Source: Bryopsis sp. KO-2023 (lineage: Eukaryota > Chlorophyta > Ulvophyceae > Bryopsidales > Bryopsidaceae). Taken from it: a stretch of DNA of 64,000 bases. Location of the stretch: assembly GCA_030272585.1 (NCBI GenBank), contig BSYQ01000016.1:372001-436000 (forward strand), written 5' to 3'. Below, piece after piece: positions 20,912 to 30,304 of this stretch (position 1 is its first letter; each line of letters starts with the position of its first letter). The notes under the pieces were generated by a model that was not told the origin of the DNA, did not search any database, and saw nothing but the letters and a program-made list of their open reading frames with translations. Made by a program: the position numbers and the translations under genes.

Positions 20912-21122
20912 TGGGGGGGGGGGGGGGGAGTAGTTGATACGAACGTTTAGAATTGTAGTACAGTCGTGGTACGGGTATTCGGGTTCTAGGGTGTTAAGTT
21001 CAGAGAGAACTTGTAAAAATTAATTATCTCTGAGTGTCGAGTTTCACCCCTGTTCACTCGTTTCTCAAACTCAAGTGTGCACACAACCTCCCAGTGAAAG
21101 CCTAGCTAAACAGGGCCTAACA
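20912..21122 (+). repeat. Polypurine tract and 3' LTR of the third element
   Basis: A run of 16 G and AGTAGT precede TGATACG at 20935. The LTR runs to CCTAACA at 21122 (188 bp). It shares the ends and the block GTTAAGTTCAGAGAGAAC with the 172-bp LTR but differs elsewhere, so it is a sister LTR family. Confidence 0.8.
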
Positions 21123-23157
21123 GAACTTCTGGTCGTTTCCCAACGTGTGCGAAGAACGGATTAAGTGGCGGCTGGAAGTATTCAGCCTCGGAAAAGAATC
21201 CGTTTCAGTGGTCCAAGCGTGGGAACGAGATCTTCGAACGAGGTCGGTTGGTGAAAAGGGGTCATGGACGACGCCTGCGTACTCGGCAATCCTCCAGTGA
21301 GCCACGCTTTCGACGCATCTCCAAGCACGACGAGCGACGCGTCGCGCAACGCAGCTCCCCTGGGTTTTCCCACCAGTTCAAGGGGAGCTGAAGGTTTGTT
21401 TTTTTTCAAGTGCTGTGTCCTGCGTGTATTTCATATCGGCACTTTACTTTTCTGGAGGACTACGCCCCAGTCTTTTTTGTTGTGTTTTTAACTTTAGCAA
21501 AAATTGGACAAAAAGGAGGCTTCAAGATATTGCCACCTTATGAATTTTACTTGAATTTCTGAGCCAGCCTAGAACGCATTTCCGTGCCACCTGCTTGCAA
21601 TCTTGTTGATCCTGCCCCTGCTTGTTGAAGGTTGGAAATCCTAGCTCCTACCTTGTCACACCCCTCCCCCCCCCCAAAAAAAAAAAAGGAAAAAGAAAAA
21701 GGGAAAGGAAAATAAAAATAAAACAAGTTTGTGTTCGACGTTCGCACCTGTGCATTGTACATTTTCTTGAAAAAGTGAAAAAAAAAACCACAACAGGATG
21801 CTGATCCATCGAATTCTTGCTTTCTCCAATCATGTTGATTTGCTGTCCAAATAGATTCTTGCAAAGGTAAAATCAGTTCGCTGGATTGATGGATGGACAA
21901 CGAATCAAAGGATCGACTTCAGAAATGGATGGCTTCCCATGACTCCACAGAGAAAACCCCCAGCTTTTCTTGGTTATGTTTTCAGGGGCTGGAGAATCCC
22001 AGAGGGCTCTTTGCGCTTCAAATTCTGACCTGTGGAGCTTATCTGAACGCGCTTTGCTGCAAGTTACTCCCGGAACCAGGAAGCCAAGGAAGGGAAAAAA
22101 TTGGTCTCAGGTGACACATCTATTCTTTTTCCAATTCATGAAGGATCATCGTGGGGTTAACAGCCGTCTAATAGTTTTTGGCGTGATCAACAGATCAAAC
22201 CTTCTGGCCCTACTGCACCCGTGCTCGTCGATTTTGGACCCGAATGTTGGTGCCCCTCTGTGGTTGGCAGCAAGGGGTAAGGGCACACTCAACATGATTT
22301 CTGACCCACTGGACAGCTCAGATGAAGTTGTTGTGGAGGCAGTTCGATACATGGTGCGGAGTTCACATCGTCGGCTCCTGTGGTTTTTACAGGGCATGGT
22401 GCCGCCGAGCAGTGCTGTGGATATGCTCGCCATAAGTCAAGGTGTGTTGCTCCATCCTCACTGACAGCATTCCAACGCAAAGATTCGTCTGGGATCCAAT
22501 TCCATGCTAGAGAAACAATGAGACGAACAGAGAAACCTGTGGAAACATGTAAGTCTTGCGCGATGCCGCCCAAAACATGAGGGTTTAACGAACAGTTGCA
22601 ATGCCCGATGTCAGGTGTCAGGAGGGTGCCTTGCACAGGTTGAGAAGCGAAGTTCAGATGGAGCTCCGTCGGTTATGGAAGACAAATTTGGGGCGAGATG
22701 ATCGTGTTGTGTCTGATCACTGCCGAGAGGCCAGATTTCCTTTCCGAGACGAGGAGGTTGCGGTCCTTTTTGCACATCTTCCGTTGTAGGTCAGAACCTG
22801 ACGCTGTAAAGAGCAGTACTGTGTGCTTCAGCGGTGCAATCGCAACTTTGCCTCTTTTGCCTCTTGAAAATCAGTGACATTCAGCAGTTCTGCAGCAGCC
22901 TTTTTGTTTGCTTCCTCGTCTACCAAGAGCTATGATTTTTCTCACGATCCGGCAACCTTTACAGGCAGAGGCGACAAAATGGTGGTGAGGGAATGTTTGA
23001 GGAGTCTTGAAGTCTTGGAGAGTGCGGCCTCCATGAAGAAGTGCGCAATCCAGTTCGGCAGCAGGGTCAGCAAACTATCTAATTGTCGCTATTTCAGCAG
23101 CAGCCAGGCAGCCAACAAAACAAGTGCAGGCTGTGTGGATCTCACAGATGTCCATGG
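21123..23157 (+). other. About 2 kb without a recognised gene
   Basis: Open stretches look mildly coding, notably 22,140-22,440 (block SSDEVVVEAVRYMVRSSHRR before a possible donor) and 22,600-22,790 (block EVQMELRRLWKTNLG). I recognise no family and could not build a consistent exon chain. They could be exons of a host gene or old transposon debris. Confidence 0.25.
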
Positions 23158-23185
23158 GTTTGGGTTTGGGTTTGGGTTTGGGTTT
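23158..23185 (+). repeat. (TTTGGG)n interstitial repeat
   Basis: Nearly five perfect copies of TTTGGG. It is close to, but not the same as, the plant telomere unit TTTAGGG. Confidence 0.85.
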
Positions 23186-23317
23186 ACACGATGGTTTTGG
23201 TACAGGTTATGGTCGTGTGTTTTTGACAACAAAAGTTTGGGAGATGTACAGATGCTGGGGATTTTGTAACATGAAAACACACATTTCACATGATTGAAAT
23301 AGCATTGGTTATGTGCG

Positions 23318-23901
23318 GGGTGGTTTTTAAACACCGCACATGAACCGATCTGCCCCGCACAAACCGGAAATAACGCCGCACAGCTCATCAACTAACAACC
23401 CCGCACACAGCCTCACCAGCCCCGCATGGCTCTGTGCGATGTTATGACCCAATTACTGCGAGGTGCGAGAGACCCCGCACAAAGCCAAACCAAACCCGCA
23501 CACACCCACCACACCAACCCCGCACGGCTCTGTGCGATGTTATGACCCGATTACTGCGAGGTGTGAGAGACCCCGCACAAAGCCAAACCAAACCCGCACA
23601 GCGCTGTGCGATGTTATGACCCGATTACTGCGAGGTGTGAGAGACCCCGCACAAAGCCAAACCAAACCCGCACAGCGCTGTGCGATGTTATGACCCGATT
23701 ACTGCGAGGTGTGAGAGACCCCGCACAAAGCCAAACCAAACCCGCACAGCGCTGTGCGATGTTATGACCCGATTACTGCGAGGTGTGAGAGACCCCGCAC
23801 AAAGCCAAACCAAACCCGCACAGCGCTGTGCGATGTTATGACCCGATTACTGCGAGGTGTGAGGGACCCCGCACAAAGCCACAACAACCCCGCACGGCTC
23901 T
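23318..23901. repeat. 74-bp tandem repeat array with CCCCGCACA words
   Basis: From 23532 a unit containing GTGCGATGTTATGACCCGAT repeats at 23532, 23606, 23680, 23754, 23828 and 23902, an exact 74-base period; an earlier copy at 23434 is 98 bases away. Each unit also has CCCCGCACAAAGCC. Less regular CCCCGCAC and GTGCGGGG words extend left to about 23318. Reading frames through the array are by-products of the repeat. Confidence 0.9.
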
Positions 23902-24166
23902 GTGCGAAGTTTTGAGCCGATTACTGCGGGGTACAGTGAACCCCGCACAGAGGTTGACGTCTTTGTCGCCACCCTACCCCGCACAAGATCTGCACCCCGC
24001 ACAGACACGCTGGAACCCCGCACACTGTGCGGGGTTTATATTCCCCTGTGCGGGGTAGGGTGGCGACAAAGACGTCAACCTCTGTGCGGGGTTCACTGTA
24101 CCCCGCAGTAATCGGCTCAAAACTTCGCACAGAGCCGTGCGGGGTTGTTGTGGCTTTGTGCGGGGT
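23866..24166. repeat. 120-bp perfect inverted repeat (fold-back)
   Basis: 23866-23985 and 24047-24166 are reverse complements over 120 bases by eye, with a 61-base loop. The loop contains another short palindrome (CCCCGCACAC/TGTGCGGGG). The left arm is the last unit of the 74-bp array plus unique sequence, so an array end was copied in inverted orientation. A further small GTGCGGGGT/ACCCCGCAC pair lies just beyond, to about 24205. Confidence 0.9.
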
Positions 24167-24216
24167 GTAGTTCATGTGCGGGGTGTCAAAATGACCCCGC
24201 ACACAGGGGAATTTCC

Positions 24217-25040
24217 CATAGTAACACTTGCTGGTGGGTACTTTTTCTTCTTTCGTCAGGATCCGTTTTGTTTTGCCCCCCTTGAGCCCGTACTGTGCAC
24301 GATCAGAGAGCTCCAAGGGGGCTTCTTATCGCGCGGATGAGCACGTGGTTGCTGTCGGGCATGCAGTTTTGCTTCCAAGGAGCGATTGTTTTTTTCTTTT
24401 TGCAACAGGAGGCATCCAGTTGGTGGGTGTGTCACTTAAGCATAGACCTATCGATCCCCAAAACGTGATTCAAAGAAACCTGGACCAAGCTTGGGCTTTT
24501 TTTGCGCACAGTCTTTTCAACAGATTCTTTTTTGTCAAGAGTGGAGCATTAATGAATGCTGTACGAAGACCAGGAGTGGTTGGAATGATGCTCTTTCTTT
24601 GCAATGGCTCTGGGAGCATCGGTTTGTCTGTCTGATGGACGGAGATGAACCACCCATCCCGGCTTGCGACCCAGGAGCTGTTTGTTGGCACCACACGGTT
24701 GAGGTCACCTCGAGCTCGCGATGGCGGCGTGATCACGTGCACGTGGCATCTATGTGTGTGCACCGAAAAATGAATTCGCTTCGATCTGGAAACATAACAT
24801 AACATAACATAATTACACGCGAAGAAGCCACCCAGCTCTGGAAACCCAGATCTGGAAATTTCCACAAATGTCACACCTCCCATTCCTGGGGTGAAGCCAG
24901 CACACATGAATCAATCAATCAATCAATGATCACATCACACATAATGCGGACAGATGGCAAGAACCAGTTGGGCGCTTGGTGTTGGGATGCGACTCGGATG
25001 AACGAAGCGTCGTGTCCTTGTGGGCAGACATGGGCTGAGA
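24217..25040 (+). other. Intergenic stretch, no recognised gene
   Basis: Holds short repeats (AACAT near 24,790-24,810; AATC near 24,909-24,928) and an open stretch near 24,440-24,640 that I do not recognise. I see nothing else I can support. Confidence 0.3.
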
Positions 25041-25428
25041 CCCCTGTGCACAGGACAGGACAGAACAGACTGTCTGTGCTGTGCACGGGGTCAGACCTGT
25101 GCTGCACAGGTGCACAGACCTGTACAGCACAGCACAGACAGGGTCTGTGCAACATCTGTGCAGTTTCTGTGCAGTTCTGTGCAGATTCTGTGCCAAATCT
25201 GTGCAGATTCTGTGCAGTTCTGTGCAGATTCTGTGCAGATCTGTGCTGTGCTGTGCAGGTCTGCTCACCTGTGCAGCACAGGTCTGACCCTGTGCACAGC
25301 ACAGACAGTCTGTGCTGTTCTGGCCTGTGCAATTCCGCTGCACAGGACAGGACAGCACAGGGTGCACAGAGCCTGCACAGAACCCTGTCCTGTGCGGTGC
25401 ACAGGACAGGGGTCTGTCCTGTGCAGCC
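25041..25428. repeat. CTGTGCA-based fold-back minisatellite
   Basis: Dense CTGTGC and GCACAG words. The segment at about 25061-25113 is nearly the reverse complement of about 25267-25323, with inner arms continuing the pairing around a core of CTGTGCAGATT-like repeats (25,150-25,240). A second palindrome built on GTCCTGTGC/GCACAGGAC lies near 25,386-25,412. Reading frames here on both strands (many Cys, Gln and Thr) are repeat artefacts. Confidence 0.85.
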
Positions 25429-25549
25429 CATGACTGCTTGTGGGGCTTGCTTTCCCACAAATACACCATCCCTCACCCACGCTCCACAAAAAATTCGATC
25501 CGACGATTGCTTCCATCCAACACAGCGTTCTTGAGAGAATTTGTCAGCA

Positions 25550-25812
25550 ATGATGAAGACCGCCACCGTTGTTCTGCTTATCGGCCTGGTCGTGGTCGCA
25601 GCCAATGCTGCTCCTGACGGTATGTCTCAGACTTCTGGTCGGCTCCCTCGCCGCGCGCTCAATTTCTGGTCATCTCTTGAACACGCAGTTGGTTGTTGAT
25701 TGGCGCACGCGCCTGGGTTTCCTCATCGAATGCAGATTTTCCCACGACACATCCGAGCCGTGACTTGCTTGGCGGTGGAGGCGGGGGAGGCGGAGGAGGC
25801 GGGGGCCACTAG
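25550..25812 (+). CDS. Secreted glycine-rich protein, two exons
   Basis: Exon 1 (25550-25619) encodes a strong signal peptide (MMKTATVVLLIGLVVVAANA) and ends at a GTATGT donor in phase 1. The matching acceptor at 25735 opens exon 2 (DFPTTHPSRDLL), followed by a run of 12 Gly and a final His before TAG at 25810. The mature product would be tiny. The glycine codon run continues in the same frame beyond the stop to 26073, so either the gene ends here or its structure is more complex. Function is unknown; glycine-rich secreted proteins are often wall or structural components. Confidence 0.45.
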
Positions 25813-26264
25813 AGATGGGGAGCCGGAGGTGGTGGCGGCGGAGGTGGCGGAGGAGGTGGCGGAGGTGGAGGTGGAGTTGGAGGAGGTGGAGGTGGAGGTG
25901 GAGGTGGAGGTGGAGGTGGAGGTGGAGGTGGAGGTGGAGGTGGAGGAGGCGGAGGCGGAGGCGGAGGCGGAGGCGGAGGCGGAGGCGGAGGCGGAGGCGG
26001 AGGCGGAGGCGGAGGCGGAGGCGGAGGCGGAGGCAAGAAATGTAAGGATGAGTTCGCTGGGTCACGTGTGTAACGAACATTAGTTTCAAGGCTGCTTTAA
26101 ACGACGGTGTGTGTGATGTAGTGCGTAAGCTTCTTGGCGGAGGCGGCGGAGGTGGCGGCGGCGGCGGTGGCGGCGGCGGAGGTGGAGGCGGTGGAGGTGG
26201 CGGCGGTGGAGGTGGAGGCGGAGGCGGAGGAGGAGGCGGCGGCGGGGGTGGCCGCAAGTAATCG
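25813..26264 (+). repeat. Glycine-codon repeats GGA/GGC/GGT, two blocks
   Basis: Block 1 (25819-26034) and block 2 (about 26136-26258) are almost pure glycine codons in one frame. Block 1 ends with KKCKDEFAGSRV and a stop; there is also a good donor (AAAT/GTAAGG). Block 2 is preceded by RKLL, echoing RDLL of the upstream exon, and ends GGRK-stop. This could be further exons or duplicated exons of the glycine-rich gene. The triplet pattern GGAGGC is also prone to slippage. Confidence 0.55.
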
Positions 26265-27576
26265 TCGATTTCTGATGTCAATGTATTTGGTCGTCCTCGT
26301 ACTGTGTTTTGGAGTACTTGGTTAAAACTTGTACGGAAATATTTTCAGGCGTTGTGGACAGTAGGATCAGTTTCACGTTTTGCTGCCACTTTTCTGACTG
26401 AAGGGCAACCAACCTTGCTAGCAACCTGTGATATAGGAATGTAATTGAATTGAATTGAACATTGCAAGAACCTGGAGGACTGCAATTGCAATTGGTGGTG
26501 TACTTTCCTGTGGCCACCATGGATGCATCTTTTGTCAAAAAAAAAAACAAATTTTCGTGTTGAGGTCTGCAGGCCAGCCTGCAGGCATCCAGCTGGCATC
26601 CAGCTGGATGGGTCCACAGGGTTTCCATGTCACAGCAAGGAGCCTGCCCAAACCAACCCGTGATCTCTAAAAACTGCAAAACCGTGCTGTCATTTACAGC
26701 GCGAATAATCGCACCACCCACCACGCGCAATCACCGCCAGCTCAAAGTGCGTCAAGTGTGGGTCTATGGGAACGTCCCTATCAACATCGATCAAGCAATG
26801 ACGGCATGTTGCCTGCAAACGTCAAAACTGCTTGTAGTGTGTGTGGGGTCTGGTCTCGAATGTCCACAGCATGTTGAATGTGCTTGAAAAAGAATGCAAT
26901 AGAGGAAAAAAATCTGTGAAAAACACCTCAGCAATGTGGCAATCCCAAAAGAAACCCCATGTTTCCAATTGCCTCCGAATGAAATTAAAAAAAAACACAA
27001 CTAGAAAGGTAGAGGGAAAAATTGTGGGAGAAAACCATGTCCGAGCAGAGTTGCTCAAAAGCGTTCGTGGTCGGTGCCATCACAAAGACAGAAACAGACG
27101 TTTCTGGCACTGAAGGAAATGTCGCTCTCACTACAGGAAAACGACGAAGCCATCTGGTTTTACACCGTGGTTTTGGTACACTTGTCTGGCTCGAATCCCT
27201 CTGTCAGAAAACGGAGTCAGGTTTCGCCGCATGACGCACTGGGGTGCTCGCAGGTCGCACCGCAGTTTTTAGCGAACTGCAAGCGAGCGATTGGCGTTGT
27301 GGAGCAACCACCAAGAATTCAAGTTCCCCAATTTCAGTGATTTGCAGTGATTTTCCCAAATCAACACAATCATCGGAATTCCTGCGACACGGAGTGCAAG
27401 GATTCGCAAACTACACCTGACGAGAACATATTAGCGTGCTACGTTACGAGCCGGCCACGCTTTTCAAACCAGACTGCTCGATAGCAATAGTTTTGGAGTT
27501 TTCTGTCACTCGAGCTTTGCAGCGCAACGTCGTGTTCAACAATCGTGCTTTCCGCTTTTCACAGCGAAGCACTGAA
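26265..27576 (+). other. Intergenic stretch and upstream region of the next gene
   Basis: I found no supported gene. Short open frames on both strands overlap each other and lack a coherent exon chain. Confidence 0.3.
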
Positions 27577-30304
27577 ATGGCTCGTCTTGCTCCACAACTG
27601 CAGCGGGTGCATGTTGTGTCCTTGGTTGCTCTTCTGGTACGTCAGCTCCGGTTTGATTCAAGGTGCCCGACGCATGTTTATTCATGAATATGTCAGTGTT
27701 TTGGTAGTGCACGCGGTTCTCGTGGCACTGCGCAGAGAAAGCAGCTCTTGGGTGAAAATTGGTGCTCAAAAGCTTAACTGGAATTGCAGGTGTTGGGTTT
27801 GCGTTCGCCTCAAGCGGGCGCTGTGACGACAGACTCATCTAGAACGCTTCTACAGAAGCAAAGCGCATCTGCGTCGTCATCCGCCTCCTCCAAGGGTGGG
27901 GTGTCCAAGGCAAAGGCTACCGCGACGTCCGAGGTGAGCTCGTCGCTATTCGTTGCATCTGTGAGACTGCCTTTCTTGAAGCAGAGGAGCTTATATTTGG
28001 ATCTCTTGACCAAACTTGCGTGCTATTACTACAGACGTTCGCACAAGCAGAAGAGGTTATTGTTTCAGCTGTCGACGAAGCCTTCGAAGAAGTGAAAGAC
28101 GGTGGGGATATCGAAGCTGTGGCCATAGCAGAAGCCGAAGCAATCGCGACGGCAATCGCGGAGGCATTTGCCGCGTCTGTTGTGGAAGTAAGGAAACATG
28201 CATTCTTGTCTGATAACTATGCTTGCAATTACTTTCGAATTGGGCCAAGTCTAGAATCCATGCATGAGAAAGTTGGTGCATTTGCTTGTGGTCCTTGATC
28301 TGAATCAGCTGAATTTGTTCTCGAATTGGATTATCAACACACCAAGAGTACTTCCACAAGCGACAGTGAAATTGCCCTTTGAAGGTGTCAGTAGAGGGGT
28401 CTGGTTCAGCATGTGGACAAGCAATCGCTTCTGCCAAGGCCGAAGCCACATCGTTTGCGGAAGCCTTTGCTGAAGCCGTTGCCTTGGCAGAGAATGCTGG
28501 ACAAATCGCAGATGCAGACGCCATATCGAATTCGACCTCATCCGTAACAGCTGAGGTGGGAAATATACACACACATCTAACATAACTAAAGAAAATGTAG
28601 ATCGGGGGAGATCGGCCGATGGTCACTGTAATAGAGGCATTATGGTGTTTCAAATGTTGATGTTGAAAATCAAGGAAAGACTGTTGCACAGTGACAGGTT
28701 GAAGTTACAGGTTGATGTGAGCAGCTCCTTCGTAATTTAAACCTGTGAGTGGAATCCCAGCTGGATTCTTAATCAGAAACACCCCCTGACATAGATAGCA
28801 TGATTCTCTAAGCATATCTGTGTCTGTTAGGCATTTGCAGAAGCACAAGCTTCCGCTTGCACCTCAGGAGGATATGCCAAAGCTGAACAGGAAACTTTTG
28901 CAAGATCGATTGCTGAAGCTTATGCCGTGGCGTTGGCTCAAGCCCTCACATTAGTCACTGCAGGTAAGAAACAAGCTCCAGCAAGCCGGCAGAAGATTTT
29001 ACTAGGTGGCTGTCACTCAACTTGCAAGGTTACTCGCTGAAAAAGAAGTAGAAGTTGGCATGTGTGTGACCGATTCGATTGAGGTTTTTGCTTCCTATAT
29101 TTATAATTTCTCTTTTAAAAAGCTGACTGTGCCTTTATATATATACTTGATCTCTAAACGTGAAAATATGGGAGCTTTTCTTGGTTTTCAGATTCGGGGG
29201 AAGCTTCCTCAAAGTCAACCGGTGACTCTGGCGTCAGAAAAGAAGATACAACAGTTGACCAGGATGCATCTGTTGTGGCTGAGGGGAAGTCCAAAGGAGA
29301 CACTAGTGCTGCAGGTAAAAACTGAGGAGCTCTCGATTGGATATCCGTTTTCTCTGTGTGGAAGCTTCGAACGCTGTCCTGCATATCTTGTTATAATTTT
29401 TTTGTCAGCCCTCGTTTGGACCTTGCGGCGAACCACCAGTCTCCCATGTCTCATTTCTGTGTGCTTGTATAGCTGACGCCAAGACATCTAAGGGTCCTTC
29501 CAAGAGTGAAGAAGAAGCCAAGGCTGAGACTGAACCCCAACCAAAAGGCTCCAGCTCGTCCAAGAGCGAAGAACCAGCTAAGCCTAAAACGGAACCGACA
29601 GGCTCCGGCAAATCCGAAGTCGAGAAGGAGGCACCCAAGGAGAAGAAGCCAGCAGCTTCCAAGAAGGTTCCATCCACTTTGGAGAACTGTGCCGGGCAAT
29701 TCAAAGTCTGCTGCAAGCCCTTCAGACTGGACAAGGAACAGTGCAGATGCAGCGGCCGAAAGTGAGTTCACCTTTCGTTCAGCAAGCATTTCTTAGGGGG
29801 GTGAGAATGAGACTTAACAAAATTCAGGTCCTCGATAAAAACCTAGGATTCATGCGAAAAATTAGATTTTCGGTGGTTTATCGATTCACTCATGGTGCTT
29901 ACTCATCGCCTTTTGTTGTGCCAGTTGCTATATGGACCGAGTGGGGAACTCCCCTCTGGAGTGGGTCTATACTAATCCATCCACGTTGGAACAATATCGA
30001 TGTGGCTGCAACGGAGTGAACGCCAGATTGGCGAATGCCCGACTGAGAACGACAGCCGAGATCCTCAGCAACCCAATTGAAGTTGGTGAGTAAAATCAGA
30101 AATCGGAGCCAGGGGTTCAGGGAAGGGAAAGGGTGAGTGCCAAGCACACAAAGGCGTTCGAAAAAGTGAGACTGCGATTTTTAGAGTGAGATCGAATAAG
30201 AAATTCAGGAGAAGTTGTTTAATATGTGTATCTAGATGAATGTATGTGCCCATGTTTGTAATGAATTTATTTCACCAGGTTGGAAGGGGGCTATCACCAA
30301 GTGA
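27577..30304 (+). CDS. Secreted alanine-rich protein with Cys-rich C-terminus, nine exons
   Basis: Exons 27577-27636, 27790-27933, 28035-28187, 28385-28555, 28831-28963, 29192-29314, 29473-29761, 29925-30085 and 30279-30304 join in phase at GT/AG sites to about 419 residues. The N-terminus is a signal-peptide-like helix (HVVSLVALL). Exons 3-5 code an alanine-rich region with alternating A-x-A patterns (FAEAFAEAVALAE; AFAEAQASAC) and two related Cys-containing repeats. Exons 6-7 give a Ser/Lys/Glu-rich linker. The end has eight Cys (CAGQFKVCC, QCRC, NCYM, YRCGCNG). The alanine pattern resembles silk-like structural proteins, but I recognise no family. It lies beside the glycine-rich gene in the same orientation. 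Confidence 0.75.

Larger units (their letters stand above)
17392..21122 (+). mobile_element. 3' part of a third Ty3/gypsy chromovirus
   Basis: This part holds the integrase end of pol, the conserved spacer, a third ORF, a polypurine tract and a 188-bp LTR. The left part is missing where the non-coding element's LTR abuts it, as expected if that element inserted into pol here; the rest would lie left of the window. Its integrase is close to that of the chromovirus at 5258-15509, but its ORF3 and LTR are clearly diverged, so the two are related lineages rather than copies. Confidence 0.75.

Noticed and set aside
23318-24205. CRISPR-like array
   Set aside because: The 74-bp units are contiguous with no unique spacers, and the genome is eukaryotic.
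23434-24316. Frames with repeated PRTKPNQTRTALC-like peptides
   Set aside because: By-products of the 74-bp tandem repeat and its inverted copy.
24919-25605. Long Cys/Gln/Thr-rich frames on both strands
   Set aside because: They run through the CTGTGCA fold-back repeat, which lacks stops by composition; both strands are open equally.
25670-26281. Poly-proline, poly-arginine and leucine-rich frames over the glycine repeat
   Set aside because: Other frames of a GGA/GGC/GGT repeat always give such homopolymers; only the glycine frame joins to a signal peptide exon.
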